Source: an uncultured Alphaproteobacteria bacterium (GTDB lineage: Bacteria; Pseudomonadota; Alphaproteobacteria; Rhodobacterales; Rhodobacteraceae). From it: a stretch of DNA of 64,000 nt. The position numbers and the translations under genes were made by a program. Location of the stretch: NCBI GenBank assembly GCA_929200255.1, contig CAKMYZ010000001.1, forward strand, positions 310,001-374,000. Reading direction: 5' to 3'. Shown here piece by piece: positions 50,684-60,435 of the stretch. Every line of letters starts with the position of its first letter. The first letter of the stretch is position 1. The notes under the pieces are model-generated. The model was not told the DNA's origin. It saw only the letters and a program-made list of their open reading frames with translations, and did not search any database.

Positions 50684-51628
50684 ATGGTTGCAAAAATGAA
50701 AAAATTTTCATTCGATCCTTTGTTTTGGTTTTGTCTTATCGTGGAGGAAGGGAACCTGACAAAGGCAGCCGCACGCCTGGGTGTCTCTGTGCCGACACTT
50801 TCGCGCCAATTGGCCACGCTTGAAACAAAAATCGGGCATCAGTTGCTTCATCGCAATGCCCGACAGCTTAACCTGACCAATGTCGGGGAAACCTACTATA
50901 ATACTCTGGCGCCCAGCTTGGCTCTTTTGCAGGAACAAGTCGCGCAGTTACAAGATAGTGAGCACGACCTGTCTGGTCGTATTCACCTGACCTGCCCGGA
51001 AACGGCATTTACAACCTATGTTAATGAGTGGGTCTGCGCTTTCCTGAAGGCTCACCCGAAGATTCAGATGAGCATATCATTCGATATTTCCGAACATGCA
51101 TTTGAAACCCAGCAAAGTGATCTTGCAATTGTCATTCGTCCACCGACGAAATCCACACTGACGCAAATTCGCGTGTTGGAGCAAGAAATGTGCCTGACCG
51201 CCGCACCTGAATATCTTGATCAGAACGGCAAACCCGAGACCTTGGACAATCTGGACCAGTTCGATTGCCTGACTCTTGGGGGAAACGATATTTGGCCGTT
51301 TGTCCAAACCGGGTCAGCGGACGTTCCCACACCCACATCACGCTATGCAACACACAGTATGTCTGCATTGATCGAGGCCAGCGTCTCCGGGCTTGGGATT
51401 TGCTATTGCCCGAAGTTTTTGGTGCAGCCACATATTGCGACCGGGAGACTTATCAGGATTTTGCCACACATTCGGCTACCAGATCGCAACATTTATTTGG
51501 TTTATGGTAACCCAAAACTGATGCCTGCGCGGGTCCGAAAACTGCGTGATCATCTGATTGAACAGGCCAGGTCATTCGATAGGGGGCCCAAAAGCAGATA
51601 CCTGAAGAAACCGAATTCTAGTGATTAG
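50684..51628 (+). CDS. LysR family transcriptional regulator
   Basis: FCLIVEEGNLTKAAARLGVSVPTLSRQLATLETKIGHQLLHR HTH. Confidence 0.93.
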   Translation: MVAKMKKFSFDPLFWFCLIVEEGNLTKAAARLGVSVPTLSRQLATLETKIGHQLLHRNARQLNLTNVGETYYNTLAPSLALLQEQVAQLQDSEHDLSGRIHLTCPETAFTTYVNEWVCAFLKAHPKIQMSISFDISEHAFETQQSDLAIVIRPPTKSTLTQIRVLEQEMCLTAAPEYLDQNGKPETLDNLDQFDCLTLGGNDIWPFVQTGSADVPTPTSRYATHSMSALIEASVSGLGICYCPKFLVQPHIATGRLIRILPHIRLPDRNIYLVYGNPKLMPARVRKLRDHLIEQARSFDRGPKSRYLKKPNSSD

Positions 51629-51831
51629 AATTTCCGTCTTCTGTTCCAACAAACACGGCTTTGGAAGCAACCCTGCGCTTCGTTTGGGATCAACGCATTT
51701 CCCCTAACACGATCTATTTTGTGAAGTGCTGGGTTTTTCCAAAATGGGCAGTTGCGCCACTTCTGACACACCGCTGAATACGCTACAATGGGCTCGTTCC
51801 GGCCATTCACCCACAGCTTGATCTTGCGATC

Positions 51832-53019
51832 CTACCGCCCCAGCGTTTTCATCCCAGCCTCGATCCCCGCAAGTGTCATGGGCACCATGCGATCGGCCCC
51901 GAAAATCTCTTGGATCATTTGGATCGACTGCGTGTAGGGCCAGTAGCGCTGTTCCAGCGGGTTGATCCATAGGTGATTGGGCCACTGATCGCGGGCGCGT
52001 TCCAGCCAGGTGTGTCCGGCCTCTTCGTTCCAATGCTCGTTTGCGCCACCTTTAAAGGCGATCTCATAGGGGGACATGCTGGCGTCGCCCACAAAAATGC
52101 ATTTGTAGTCGGGGCCGTAGGTGCGCAGGATGTCCCATGTGGGCGTTTGTGCGTCCCAACGGCGGCGGTTGTCTTTCCACACACCTTCATAAAGGCAGTT
52201 GTGAAAGTAGAAGTATTCGAAGTGTTTGAATTCGGATTTGGCGGCGCTGAACAATTCTTCCACCACTTTGATATGGGGGTCCATGGATCCGCCGATGTCC
52301 AGGAACAACAGCACTTTGACCGCATTGCGCCGCTCTGGCCGGGTTTGCACATCCAGATAGCCGTGTTCGGCCGTCGCCCGAATGGTCCCGTTGAGGTCAA
52401 GCTCTTCATGGGCCCCATCGCGGGCCCAGCGGCGCAGGCGTTTAAGTGCGACCTTGATGTTGCGCGTCCCCAACTCGACCGTATCATCAAGGTTCTTGAA
52501 GTCGCGTTTGTCCCAGACTTTGACCGCGCGCTGGTGGCGGCTTTCGTTCTGGCCGATGCGCACCCCTTCGGGGTTGTAGCCATAAGCACCAAAGGGCGAA
52601 GTGCCCGCCGTCCCAACCCATTTGGACCCACCTTGATGGCGGCCCTTTTGCTCTTCCAGCCGTTTCTTGAGGGTCTCCATCAGCTTGTCAAAGCCACCCA
52701 GCGCGTCAATCTCGGCCTTTTCTGCATCGCTAAGGTGTTTTTCGGCGAGCTTCTCAAGCCAGTCAGCCGGGATATCGACAGCGTTCAGCACAGCCTCGTC
52801 CGGAATGCTGTCCAGCCCTTCAAAGGTAGCCGCGAAGGCGCGGTCAAATTTGTCTAGGTGCCGTTCGTCCTTGACCATGACGGTGCGCGCCAGAAAGTAG
52901 AAGGCCTCAACTTCATATGTCGCCAGCCCCGCTTTCATGCCTTCCAGAAACGACAGGAACTCGCGCAGCGACACGGGCACTCCGTTGCTGCGCAGATTGT
53001 CGAAGAAGGGCAGGAACAT
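51832..53019 (-). CDS. VWA domain protein (CoxE family)
   Basis: MFLPFFDNLRSNGVPVSLREFLSFLEGMKAGLA; VKVLLFLDIGGSMDPHIKVVEELFSAAKSEFKHFEYFYFHN. Confidence 0.9.
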   Translation of the reverse strand: MFLPFFDNLRSNGVPVSLREFLSFLEGMKAGLATYEVEAFYFLARTVMVKDERHLDKFDRAFAATFEGLDSIPDEAVLNAVDIPADWLEKLAEKHLSDAEKAEIDALGGFDKLMETLKKRLEEQKGRHQGGSKWVGTAGTSPFGAYGYNPEGVRIGQNESRHQRAVKVWDKRDFKNLDDTVELGTRNIKVALKRLRRWARDGAHEELDLNGTIRATAEHGYLDVQTRPERRNAVKVLLFLDIGGSMDPHIKVVEELFSAAKSEFKHFEYFYFHNCLYEGVWKDNRRRWDAQTPTWDILRTYGPDYKCIFVGDASMSPYEIAFKGGANEHWNEEAGHTWLERARDQWPNHLWINPLEQRYWPYTQSIQMIQEIFGADRMVPMTLAGIEAGMKTLGR

Positions 53020-53023
53020 CGCG

Positions 53024-53194
53024 TCAGACGTAGCTGCGTTCAATGAAGATGAGTGCGAACAGGCCGACAAGCGCAAAGAGGATCGCAAAAGCGGTCCCCC
53101 ATTGCAACATATCAAGCCGCTTACCGCCACGCGCTTTGGCGCGAAACGCCCCTAAAATCGCGCCGAACACAAAACCCGTGAGTGGAAAGATCAT
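53024..53194 (-). CDS. 56 aa small membrane protein (not in supplied ORF track)
   Basis: ATG...TGA translating to MIFPLTGFVFGAILGAFRAKARGGKRLDMLQWGTAFAILFALVGLFALIFIERSYV; 4 nt upstream of the VWA start and 14 nt downstream of the DUF2927 stop. Confidence 0.8.
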   Translation of the reverse strand: MIFPLTGFVFGAILGAFRAKARGGKRLDMLQWGTAFAILFALVGLFALIFIERSYV

Positions 53195-53208
53195 CTGGTA
53201 AGCCCTTG

Positions 53209-54552
53209 TCAGCTAGGCGGAATATCCGGTGGCAGTGAGGCGATTTCATTAAGGCGGTCGATCACCTCTTCGCGGCTGCCAAACCCATAAAGCCCCCATC
53301 CCAGACTGTCCAGCCGCAGCGCCATGCCTGCGTCAGTATCATCCTGCAGGTCCAGCGCTTCGGCCTTGAACATCATCAAGAGCGTCAGCAGGGCTGCGTT
53401 TTCGTGTTTCTGTGCAACCGGGATGGCCCGATCCGTGATGGCAATTGTGGCCTCTGCATTGCCGGATATCAGCGTGAAGGCGGCCAGTTGCACAGCGATA
53501 TGGGCCGAGTGAATATCGGTGATGGGGTTTTGCGCATAGACCCGGCGGGCGGCATTGAAGGCACCCAGCGCCAGCGTGGCGTCATTTCCAATTTGCAGTC
53601 GCCCATAGACGTAATTGGCAAACCCTTCGCGCGGGCCCGTCCAGCCCAGCGACTGCCCGATGGCAATCGCCCTGCTAGCGGCCTGCCTGCGGCGGCTGTT
53701 TGGGGCGCTGCCCAAAGCAAGTTCCATCGCGGTGATCCATTCGCGTGACGTATCTGATGGGATTTGCCCGCCGCGCCGTTGGCCACGTGGATTCAGGCGG
53801 CGCAGGATCCGGGGCAGGCGTTCGGCCACCTGCTGTTCACTCATCCCGCTTTGCAGTTCTGGCGCATAATAGGCGCGTAGGATCAGCATATCAAAACCGG
53901 TCAGCACCGCATGGATGTTATCGTCGTTAAAGACAGAGTCAGGCAGGCGGTAAAGGTCATTCAGCGGACCCAGCGCCTGCGCCAGTTCTTCGTGCAGGCA
54001 ATCGCGGATTTCTTGTGGGGTCACATCGGAGGGCAGAAAAATCGCGGCTTTTTCGCGTTGCCGCACCGTTGCCCAGTTCAGCCTTGGGGTGTTGCGGGCG
54101 GCCCGCAATTCTGCCCAGCTTTGCACACGCGGCACAACAAAGCAGGCCGCATTCGGGGCCACACGTTGCAGGGTGCGATTGGGCACCGCCTCGATCACGA
54201 TATTGGCGTCATCCTCAGCGGTGAACCGAATGTCGATCTGTGCTTCGCGGCGCAACCGGTTCAGCAAATCGGTAAGATCATTGACGGTTGTTTGGTTGAC
54301 CGGCCCCTGGACGCGTACGGTGATGGGTCCTTCGAACCGCGACAGCACCGGCAGCTTGCGCCCGCTTTCCATCCGAAAGGCAAGGTCAATGAAATCCAGC
54401 GCAATTTCAGAGTTGGGCCGCATGGCCGGTCCGGGACTGGCGGCACGAAAACGGCTGGCCTCTGGGAAATCCAGACGGATCGGGTCGGGCCCAGCGGGCA
54501 TCTGGGTGCAGCCCATGAGTGCTGCGAAGGCGATGACAAAAAGGTGCTTCAT
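53209..54552 (-). CDS. DUF2927 domain lipoprotein
   Basis: lipobox-like MKHLFVIAFAALMGCTQ; RDCLHEELAQALGPLNDLYRLPDSVFNDDN is DUF2927-like. Confidence 0.82.
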   Translation of the reverse strand: MKHLFVIAFAALMGCTQMPAGPDPIRLDFPEASRFRAASPGPAMRPNSEIALDFIDLAFRMESGRKLPVLSRFEGPITVRVQGPVNQTTVNDLTDLLNRLRREAQIDIRFTAEDDANIVIEAVPNRTLQRVAPNAACFVVPRVQSWAELRAARNTPRLNWATVRQREKAAIFLPSDVTPQEIRDCLHEELAQALGPLNDLYRLPDSVFNDDNIHAVLTGFDMLILRAYYAPELQSGMSEQQVAERLPRILRRLNPRGQRRGGQIPSDTSREWITAMELALGSAPNSRRRQAASRAIAIGQSLGWTGPREGFANYVYGRLQIGNDATLALGAFNAARRVYAQNPITDIHSAHIAVQLAAFTLISGNAEATIAITDRAIPVAQKHENAALLTLLMMFKAEALDLQDDTDAGMALRLDSLGWGLYGFGSREEVIDRLNEIASLPPDIPPS

Positions 54553-55007
54553 CCGGGGCGCTGGTATTTGATGAAATTGGTGTGCTGGCCCACGCGGTCA
54601 TAGAGCCTGCGACCTGCCAAGTTGTCATCTTGTGTGAGCCAATAGACCGCAGGCGCGCCGGCGTCATCAGCGGCGGCATAGACAGCCGCGATCAACCTGC
54701 GCCCGATACCCGTGCCGCGCACAGATGGGTCTGCATATAAATCCTGCAGATAGCAGACGTTTTCCACCCGCCAGCAATGGCGGTGAAACAGATAGTGGAC
54801 AAGCCCCACAACACGCCCGTCCTGTTCAGCGACAAGGGCGTTGAAATCAGCGCTGTCGTCTCCAAGTAGCCGCGAAAATGTGCTTTGATAGACGGCCTCT
54901 GGCACGCTGGATTTGTAGAACGTCAGATAGTCGGTCCAAAGATCGCGCCAAACGGCCTCATCATTGGCCGCCAATGGACGAATTGTAACGGTGGGTGCGG
55001 TAGTCAT
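54549..55007 (-). CDS. GNAT family acetyltransferase
   Basis: LQDLYADPSVRGTGIGRRLIAAVYAAADDAGAPAVYWLTQDDN. Confidence 0.9.
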   Translation of the reverse strand: MTTAPTVTIRPLAANDEAVWRDLWTDYLTFYKSSVPEAVYQSTFSRLLGDDSADFNALVAEQDGRVVGLVHYLFHRHCWRVENVCYLQDLYADPSVRGTGIGRRLIAAVYAAADDAGAPAVYWLTQDDNLAGRRLYDRVGQHTNFIKYQRPG

Positions 55008-55163
55008 ATGGATGCTCGTGTTCGGCTTTTGCCAACAATAGCGGGCATTGCTGGGTTGGCCAGTCAATTCGCCGTGGGGTGCCCCTGCTGACCATGTCCT
55101 ACCCACATGGCATTATTCCAGCACATGACAGGCGGCGGACTTCGCCTATGCCCTGACCTCTGG

Positions 55164-56063
55164 CTACATGCGGGATCGACGTAATGCACGGATATCCTCG
55201 GTGGAGGGGCGTGCGGCGTTACGCTGTCGTTCCGCATCTGCCATCCGGCGCGAGACCACATCTTCCCATGCCAGCACTGCGGTCGCAAAGAACCAGCTTG
55301 AGGCCCAGGTCATGACCAACACGCCTCCGAGGACAAAGGGGACGGCTGGCATCAACTCCCAGGTCAAGGTCTCTCCGCTCATGAGGTCCCAAATCGCAAA
55401 TGCGATCATGCCAAATACCGCCCAGACTTCACCAAAGATCGAAAATATGTGACCACCCAAAAGCCATACCGCCATGACAAGCAGCAAGCTGAACATGCCT
55501 TTGCCGAGCCCGGAGAAATAGTTGATATCGCCTCCTTTTGGCGATGCGGCATAGGCAGCACCTACCATCGGAACGGCAAAGGCGGCTTTGACGATGGCTG
55601 CGGGCGCAAGCAGTGCCAGCAGGATGCCAGACCAATAGGCCGAAACACCAAAGAGACCGGCAAGTAGGCCAATCGGGTCAAGTTCAACACCGGCCTGCGT
55701 GATCGTCCAGAGAACGAGCCAAGACGCGCCGTAGACAAAGATGTCCGTTCCGATGAAAATCACGCAGAAGATGGCGCTGACCGTCAACAGGGTGCCATGA
55801 TCGAGGGGGTTTCGGTGCCCGCGTGCAGCGAGTGCGCAGCGCAACCCGACAATCAAGAGGCCCGCGCTGACAATGCCGGGCACAAAAAGGCCCGCAACTG
55901 GCAAGAAACTCAGGAGCGAAAAGAGGAATGCAAAGATTGCGATCAGAGGTAGGATTGCAAGGTATCGCCAGAAGGTAAACAGCGACAGCGGAAGCGAGCG
56001 AATAAATAAAGGCATACCGATGATATGGGAATGCATACCACAGAATACAATGGTATACCGCAA
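55164..56063 (-). CDS. multi-pass membrane protein, unknown function
   Basis: several predicted TM segments; start uncertain. Confidence 0.7.
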   Translation of the reverse strand: MRYTIVFCGMHSHIIGMPLFIRSLPLSLFTFWRYLAILPLIAIFAFLFSLLSFLPVAGLFVPGIVSAGLLIVGLRCALAARGHRNPLDHGTLLTVSAIFCVIFIGTDIFVYGASWLVLWTITQAGVELDPIGLLAGLFGVSAYWSGILLALLAPAAIVKAAFAVPMVGAAYAASPKGGDINYFSGLGKGMFSLLLVMAVWLLGGHIFSIFGEVWAVFGMIAFAIWDLMSGETLTWELMPAVPFVLGGVLVMTWASSWFFATAVLAWEDVVSRRMADAERQRNAARPSTEDIRALRRSRM

Positions 56064-56320
56064 TCTATAGGTGTGCCTCTGGCCTAGATGACGTAGGGAG
56101 TTTGACTGGGTGACGTTTGTTGGGCGGGGTTATCGCATCCATTAAGTGAAGCAAATTCAACGCACTGTATCGCGAATATCGTGTTGAATCTGCGCTCCAA
56201 GCGCAATCGTTCATACAACTCCACATTTTGTCCGCATTCGGAAGCGATCCGATGTGTCCTCGGGGCGGCCGCCGCTGATTGGGCCATCAGTTCACCACAA
56301 GGCGATGCGCGCAGCGCCGG

Positions 56321-57160
56321 TTAGCCACCGCGCCGCGCCATAAATGCCAGACGCTCAAACAAATGCACGTCCTGCTCATTTTTGAGCAGGGCACCATGCA
56401 GTTTCGGCAGTGCATTGACCCCGTCACGTTTAAGGTCTTCTGGCGACAGGTCTTCGGCCAAGAGTAGTTTCAACCAATCCAGTACCTCTGACGTCGAGGG
56501 CTTCTTCTTTAGCCCCGCCGTATCGCGGATCTCGTAAAACTGCGTGAGCGCTGTGGTTAGCAACTGCTCTTTGATCCCCGGGTGGTGCACTTCGACGATC
56601 TGGCGCATCGTGTCGATCTCGGGAAAGCGGATGTAGTGGAAAAAGCAGCGGCGCAGGAAAGCGTCGGGCAGTTCTTTTTCATTGTTGGACGTGATGATCA
56701 CAATGGGGCGGTGGATCGCCTTGACCGTCTCGCCGGTTTCGTAGACGTGGAATTCCATCCGGTCGAGTTCCTGCAACAGGTCGTTGGGAAATTCGATGTC
56801 GGCCTTGTCGATTTCATCGATCAGCAACACCACTTTGCCTTCGGCCCCAAAGGCCTGCCAGAGCTTGCCCTTCTTGATATAGTTACCTACATCATGCACC
56901 CGCGCGTCACCCAACTGGCTGTCGCGCAAACGGCTGACAGCGTCATATTCATAAAGACCCTGCTGCGCCTTCGTTGTCGATTTGATGTGCCATTCAATCA
57001 TTGGCAGGCCAAGTGAGGCGCTGACCTGACGGGCAAGTTCTGTCTTGCCGGTACCGGGCTCACCCTTGACCAGCAGCGGGCGCTCTAGCGTCACGGCTGC
57101 ATTGACGGCCATGGTCAGATCATCCGTGGCAACATAGCTGTCGGTCCCGGTAAATTGCAT
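56321..57160 (-). CDS. MoxR-type AAA ATPase
   Basis: MQFTGTDSYVATDDLTMAVNAAVTLERPLLVKGEPGTGKTELARQVSASLGLP (Walker A), VVLLIDEIDKADIEFPNDLLQELD (Walker B); start trimmed. Confidence 0.93.
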   Translation of the reverse strand: MQFTGTDSYVATDDLTMAVNAAVTLERPLLVKGEPGTGKTELARQVSASLGLPMIEWHIKSTTKAQQGLYEYDAVSRLRDSQLGDARVHDVGNYIKKGKLWQAFGAEGKVVLLIDEIDKADIEFPNDLLQELDRMEFHVYETGETVKAIHRPIVIITSNNEKELPDAFLRRCFFHYIRFPEIDTMRQIVEVHHPGIKEQLLTTALTQFYEIRDTAGLKKKPSTSEVLDWLKLLLAEDLSPEDLKRDGVNALPKLHGALLKNEQDVHLFERLAFMARRGG

Positions 57161-57340
57161 CGTTCGATCCCTTACATTTTTGCGGCAACCTAGCAGGTCG
57201 CCCGCGATCATCAACACCCCGCGATTGGCGCAAAAAGGGGGGGTGACAGCCGTGACGCGGAGGAGTAAACCCGGCGCCAATTGGGGAATTATGACCCGTA
57301 GGGTGAGCCAAGCGAGGTCGTGAGCATTAAGGGTATGACT

Positions 57341-57763
57341 ATGAAAGCTGAAGTTTTTCTCGCAGATGACTATCGCCCGGCCGATGATGAGCCATTCATG
57401 AACGAGCGGCAGACCGAATACTTCCGACGCAAGCTTCTCAACTGGAAATCCGATCTTATGGAAGATAGCCGCGATACTGTCGCAGGCATGAAAGACCAAA
57501 CCCGCAATATCCCGGATATCGCTGATCGCGCCTCTGAGGAAACGGACCGCGCGCTTGAGTTGCGCACGCGCGACCGTCAGCGCAAGTTGGTCAGCAAGAT
57601 CGACGCTGCGTTGCGCCGCATCGACGAGGGTGAATACGGGTACTGCGAAATCACGGGCGAGCCGATCTCGCTCAAGCGACTGGATGCACGCCCCATAGCA
57701 ACAATGAGCCTTGAAGCGCAGGAGCGCCACGAGCGCCGCGAGAAGGTTCATCGCGACGACTAG
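57341..57763 (+). CDS. dksA: RNA polymerase-binding protein DksA
   Basis: MKAEVFLADDYRPADDEPFMNERQTEYFRRKLLNWKSDLMEDSR; IDEGEYGYCEITGEPISLKRLDARP. Confidence 0.94.
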   Translation: MKAEVFLADDYRPADDEPFMNERQTEYFRRKLLNWKSDLMEDSRDTVAGMKDQTRNIPDIADRASEETDRALELRTRDRQRKLVSKIDAALRRIDEGEYGYCEITGEPISLKRLDARPIATMSLEAQERHERREKVHRDD

Positions 57764-58907
57764 CCAAAACGCAGGCCGCGACGTCGCCATCATTGGTGGT
57801 GGCATCGGCGGGCTGACGGCGGCGCTGGCATTTGCCCGCGGCGGCGCCAATGTCACCGTCTACGAACAAGCTGCCGCACTCAAGGAAGTGGGGGCAGGGT
57901 TACAGATCACCCCCAACGGCGCGCGTGCGTTGAATGCATTGGGGATCGACAAGGCTTTGGCGGCAACCGGTATTGACGCAAAGGCCGTTGCGCCGATGGA
58001 TGCCCTGTCTGGGCGGCAGATCGCCCGCTTTGACCTTTCTGATCAAACGCCACCCTATCGTTTTTTCCACAGGGCCGTCCTGATCGACATTCTTGCACGC
58101 GGCTGTGCGGCGGCAAAGGTGACTGTCCGGCTGGGCGCGCGTATTGTTGATTTGCAGGCGGATGGTTCATTCAGCATTGGCGGCGTGCGGGTCAGGCCAG
58201 ACCTGACGATTGGTGCTGATGGCCTGCATTCGGTTGTGCGATCCCATATTAACAAACCGGCAGAGCCGTTCTTTACGGGCCAGGTCGCCTGGCGGGCAAT
58301 GATCAGCGCCGAAGCAGCAGAGCCTATCGGTCGCATCTGGATGGCACCCGGTCGGCATATGGTGACCTACCCGCTGCAAGAGGGGCGGCTGAATATCGTG
58401 GCCGTCCAAGAACGCAGCGCCTGGGCTGCGGAAGGTTGGCACCATGACGATGATCCGGGCCACTTGCGTCAGGTCTTTGCCGATTGCGGCCGGGAGGTGA
58501 GGGAAATTCTGGGTGCCATCGAAAGCGTCAGCCTTTGGGGATTGTTCCGCCATCCGGTGGCGCAGAACTGGCATGTGAGGTCGACCGCGATCTTGGGCGA
58601 TGCAGCACATCCGACGCTGCCGTTTCTGGCCCAAGGGGCGAACCTCGCGATCGAGGATGCCTACGTGCTGGCGCGTTGTTGTGATGAAGCCGCGTCGGTG
58701 GAAGCCGCTCTGAAAGCCTATCAGGGGTTACGCCGGGCGCGGGTCGTCAGGGCGATTGAAGCGGCCAACAGCAATGCACGGAACTATCACCTGTCGGGTG
58801 CGGCGCGGATGGTTGCGCATACGGGGTTGCGGGCCATGGGTGCCGTGGCGCCGGGCGCGTTTCTGAACCGACTGCGTTGGCTTTACGATCATGATGTGAC
58901 GGGGTGA
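57711..58907 (+). CDS. FAD-dependent monooxygenase
   Basis: DVAIIGGGIGGLTAALAFARGGANVTVYEQA; GDAAHPTLPFLAQGANLAIEDAYVLAR; true start uncertain because the ORF start overlaps dksA. Confidence 0.88.
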   Translation: MKRRSATSAARRFIATTSQNAGRDVAIIGGGIGGLTAALAFARGGANVTVYEQAAALKEVGAGLQITPNGARALNALGIDKALAATGIDAKAVAPMDALSGRQIARFDLSDQTPPYRFFHRAVLIDILARGCAAAKVTVRLGARIVDLQADGSFSIGGVRVRPDLTIGADGLHSVVRSHINKPAEPFFTGQVAWRAMISAEAAEPIGRIWMAPGRHMVTYPLQEGRLNIVAVQERSAWAAEGWHHDDDPGHLRQVFADCGREVREILGAIESVSLWGLFRHPVAQNWHVRSTAILGDAAHPTLPFLAQGANLAIEDAYVLARCCDEAASVEAALKAYQGLRRARVVRAIEAANSNARNYHLSGAARMVAHTGLRAMGAVAPGAFLNRLRWLYDHDVTG

Positions 58908-59105
58908 CAGGTTGCGCTTGCGGCACCAGCCCAGCCGAGGTTCCCGCGATCAGCTTGGCTGCAGACTTTGTGTCTGGTTCGTTTACAAAGTGAACTTCAG
59001 CGCAAGCTGGCGCGGAGCGCGGATCGACTGATGCTGCAGAATCCATGAAGGGCGGTTTGTGACCGTTCGACAGAACGCGTCGCACATTCCAAAGACGGCG
59101 TATCA

Positions 59106-59121
59106 ACAATTTTAAAATTGT
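59106..59121. promoter_or_regulatory. perfect 16-bp AT-rich palindrome upstream of the alpha/beta hydrolase gene
   Basis: ACAATTTTAAAATTGT. Confidence 0.45.
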
Positions 59122-59286
59122 CCTTTGCGAACTAAAATTTGGAATTTATCACATCACCCAGATGCTCAGTATCGGCCGATGTTTTGCACCTCAGATTTCT
59201 TTTCAACTGTTCGAATGAACTGATGGCTGGCATGACGTCTTGTGCGAGCGCCAGTGACTTCGGCGATCCTCAAAGGAGTTTAGGCC

Positions 59287-60360
59287 ATGTTGACCGTTGT
59301 CTTTGGAGGGCTGCTATTTGTATTGCTGCCGCTCGGAATAGTTTTGTACTTTGGTGGCGTTGACTACAGTCAATACGATCACCCGCGCCCCACGCCAGTC
59401 ACTTCCCAGCTTGGCGCCAGCGCTGCACACAATCATCTCGTTAATCTTATCCAAGATGAACGGGCGAATAACCCAAAACTTGGGCAAAAAAAGATGTTGG
59501 CGCATATGCGTGCGCAGATGGATGAAAGGGGGGTGGCGCATCAAATAGAGGCGCAAATCAGACCTGTCTGCATTGATGGTGTCTGCGGCGAATGGGTTGT
59601 TTCACCCAAAAGTGATCAAGGTAGGCGGGTCCTCTACATCCATGGGGGCGCATATATGGTCGGAAGTCCAAGAAGCCACCGACGCATTGCTGCACGCATG
59701 TCGCAAGCTTCGAATGCCGCCGTGTTTGTCGTGGAATACCGCCTTTTGCCGGAACACAAACGTATCGTGGGAATTGAGGATTGTCGAAACGCATATCTGT
59801 GGGTGTTGGGAAACGGACCCGACGGGCCGGCCGATGCCAAGGCATTGATTGTGGCGGGGGATTCGTCGGGTGGGAATATTGCCCTGTCGTTGTTGACTTG
59901 GGCGCGTGATACGCACCAAAGAGCTGTGGATTTGGCGGTGGTGTTTTCGCCGCAAACTGATCTGACGCTTGCCAGCCCCAGTTTGGTTTCGAATGCAAAG
60001 ACAGATGTGATGCAGGGCGAGAGTTTTGGACCGATCGTTAAGGCTCCCAAATTCATCCGCCTGAGCTTTAGTTTTTTGATGCATCGGATCAATCCCCGAA
60101 GCCCCATAGTTTCGCCGTTGCGAGGCGATCTGAATGCCTTGCCGCCTACCTTGTTTCAGGTGTCAGGTGTTGAAATGTGTCTGGATGATGCGGTCCGCTA
60201 CACAAACAAGGCCACGGCGCAGGGATCGTCGGTGACACTACAGATCTGGCCATCCGCTTTGCACGTCTGGCAGGCGTTTGAAGTGCCCGAAGCGGATGAG
60301 GCCTTTGAAGAGGTTGGCAGTTTTGTCGCCAAACACATCGGCAAGGGGCCGGGGCGTTGA
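59287..60360 (+). CDS. alpha/beta hydrolase, hormone-sensitive-lipase-like (class IV esterase)
   Basis: YIHGGAYMVGSPRSHRRIAARM and GDSSGGNIALSLL. Confidence 0.9.
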   Translation: MLTVVFGGLLFVLLPLGIVLYFGGVDYSQYDHPRPTPVTSQLGASAAHNHLVNLIQDERANNPKLGQKKMLAHMRAQMDERGVAHQIEAQIRPVCIDGVCGEWVVSPKSDQGRRVLYIHGGAYMVGSPRSHRRIAARMSQASNAAVFVVEYRLLPEHKRIVGIEDCRNAYLWVLGNGPDGPADAKALIVAGDSSGGNIALSLLTWARDTHQRAVDLAVVFSPQTDLTLASPSLVSNAKTDVMQGESFGPIVKAPKFIRLSFSFLMHRINPRSPIVSPLRGDLNALPPTLFQVSGVEMCLDDAVRYTNKATAQGSSVTLQIWPSALHVWQAFEVPEADEAFEEVGSFVAKHIGKGPGR

Positions 60361-60435
60361 CGTTGACCCGTTGCGCAGCAGGGGCGAACCCACTTTGGAT
60401 TTGCTTTGCAGCCCATCCACCTACCAAACGACCTG

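Noticed and set aside
51973-52857. 294 aa plus-strand ORF over the VWA gene
   Set aside because: Antisense to the conserved VWA(CoxE) protein; artefact.
57161-57856. N-terminal extension of the MoxR ORF up to 57856
   Set aside because: The extension runs antisense through dksA; the MoxR family N-terminus matches the Met at 57160.
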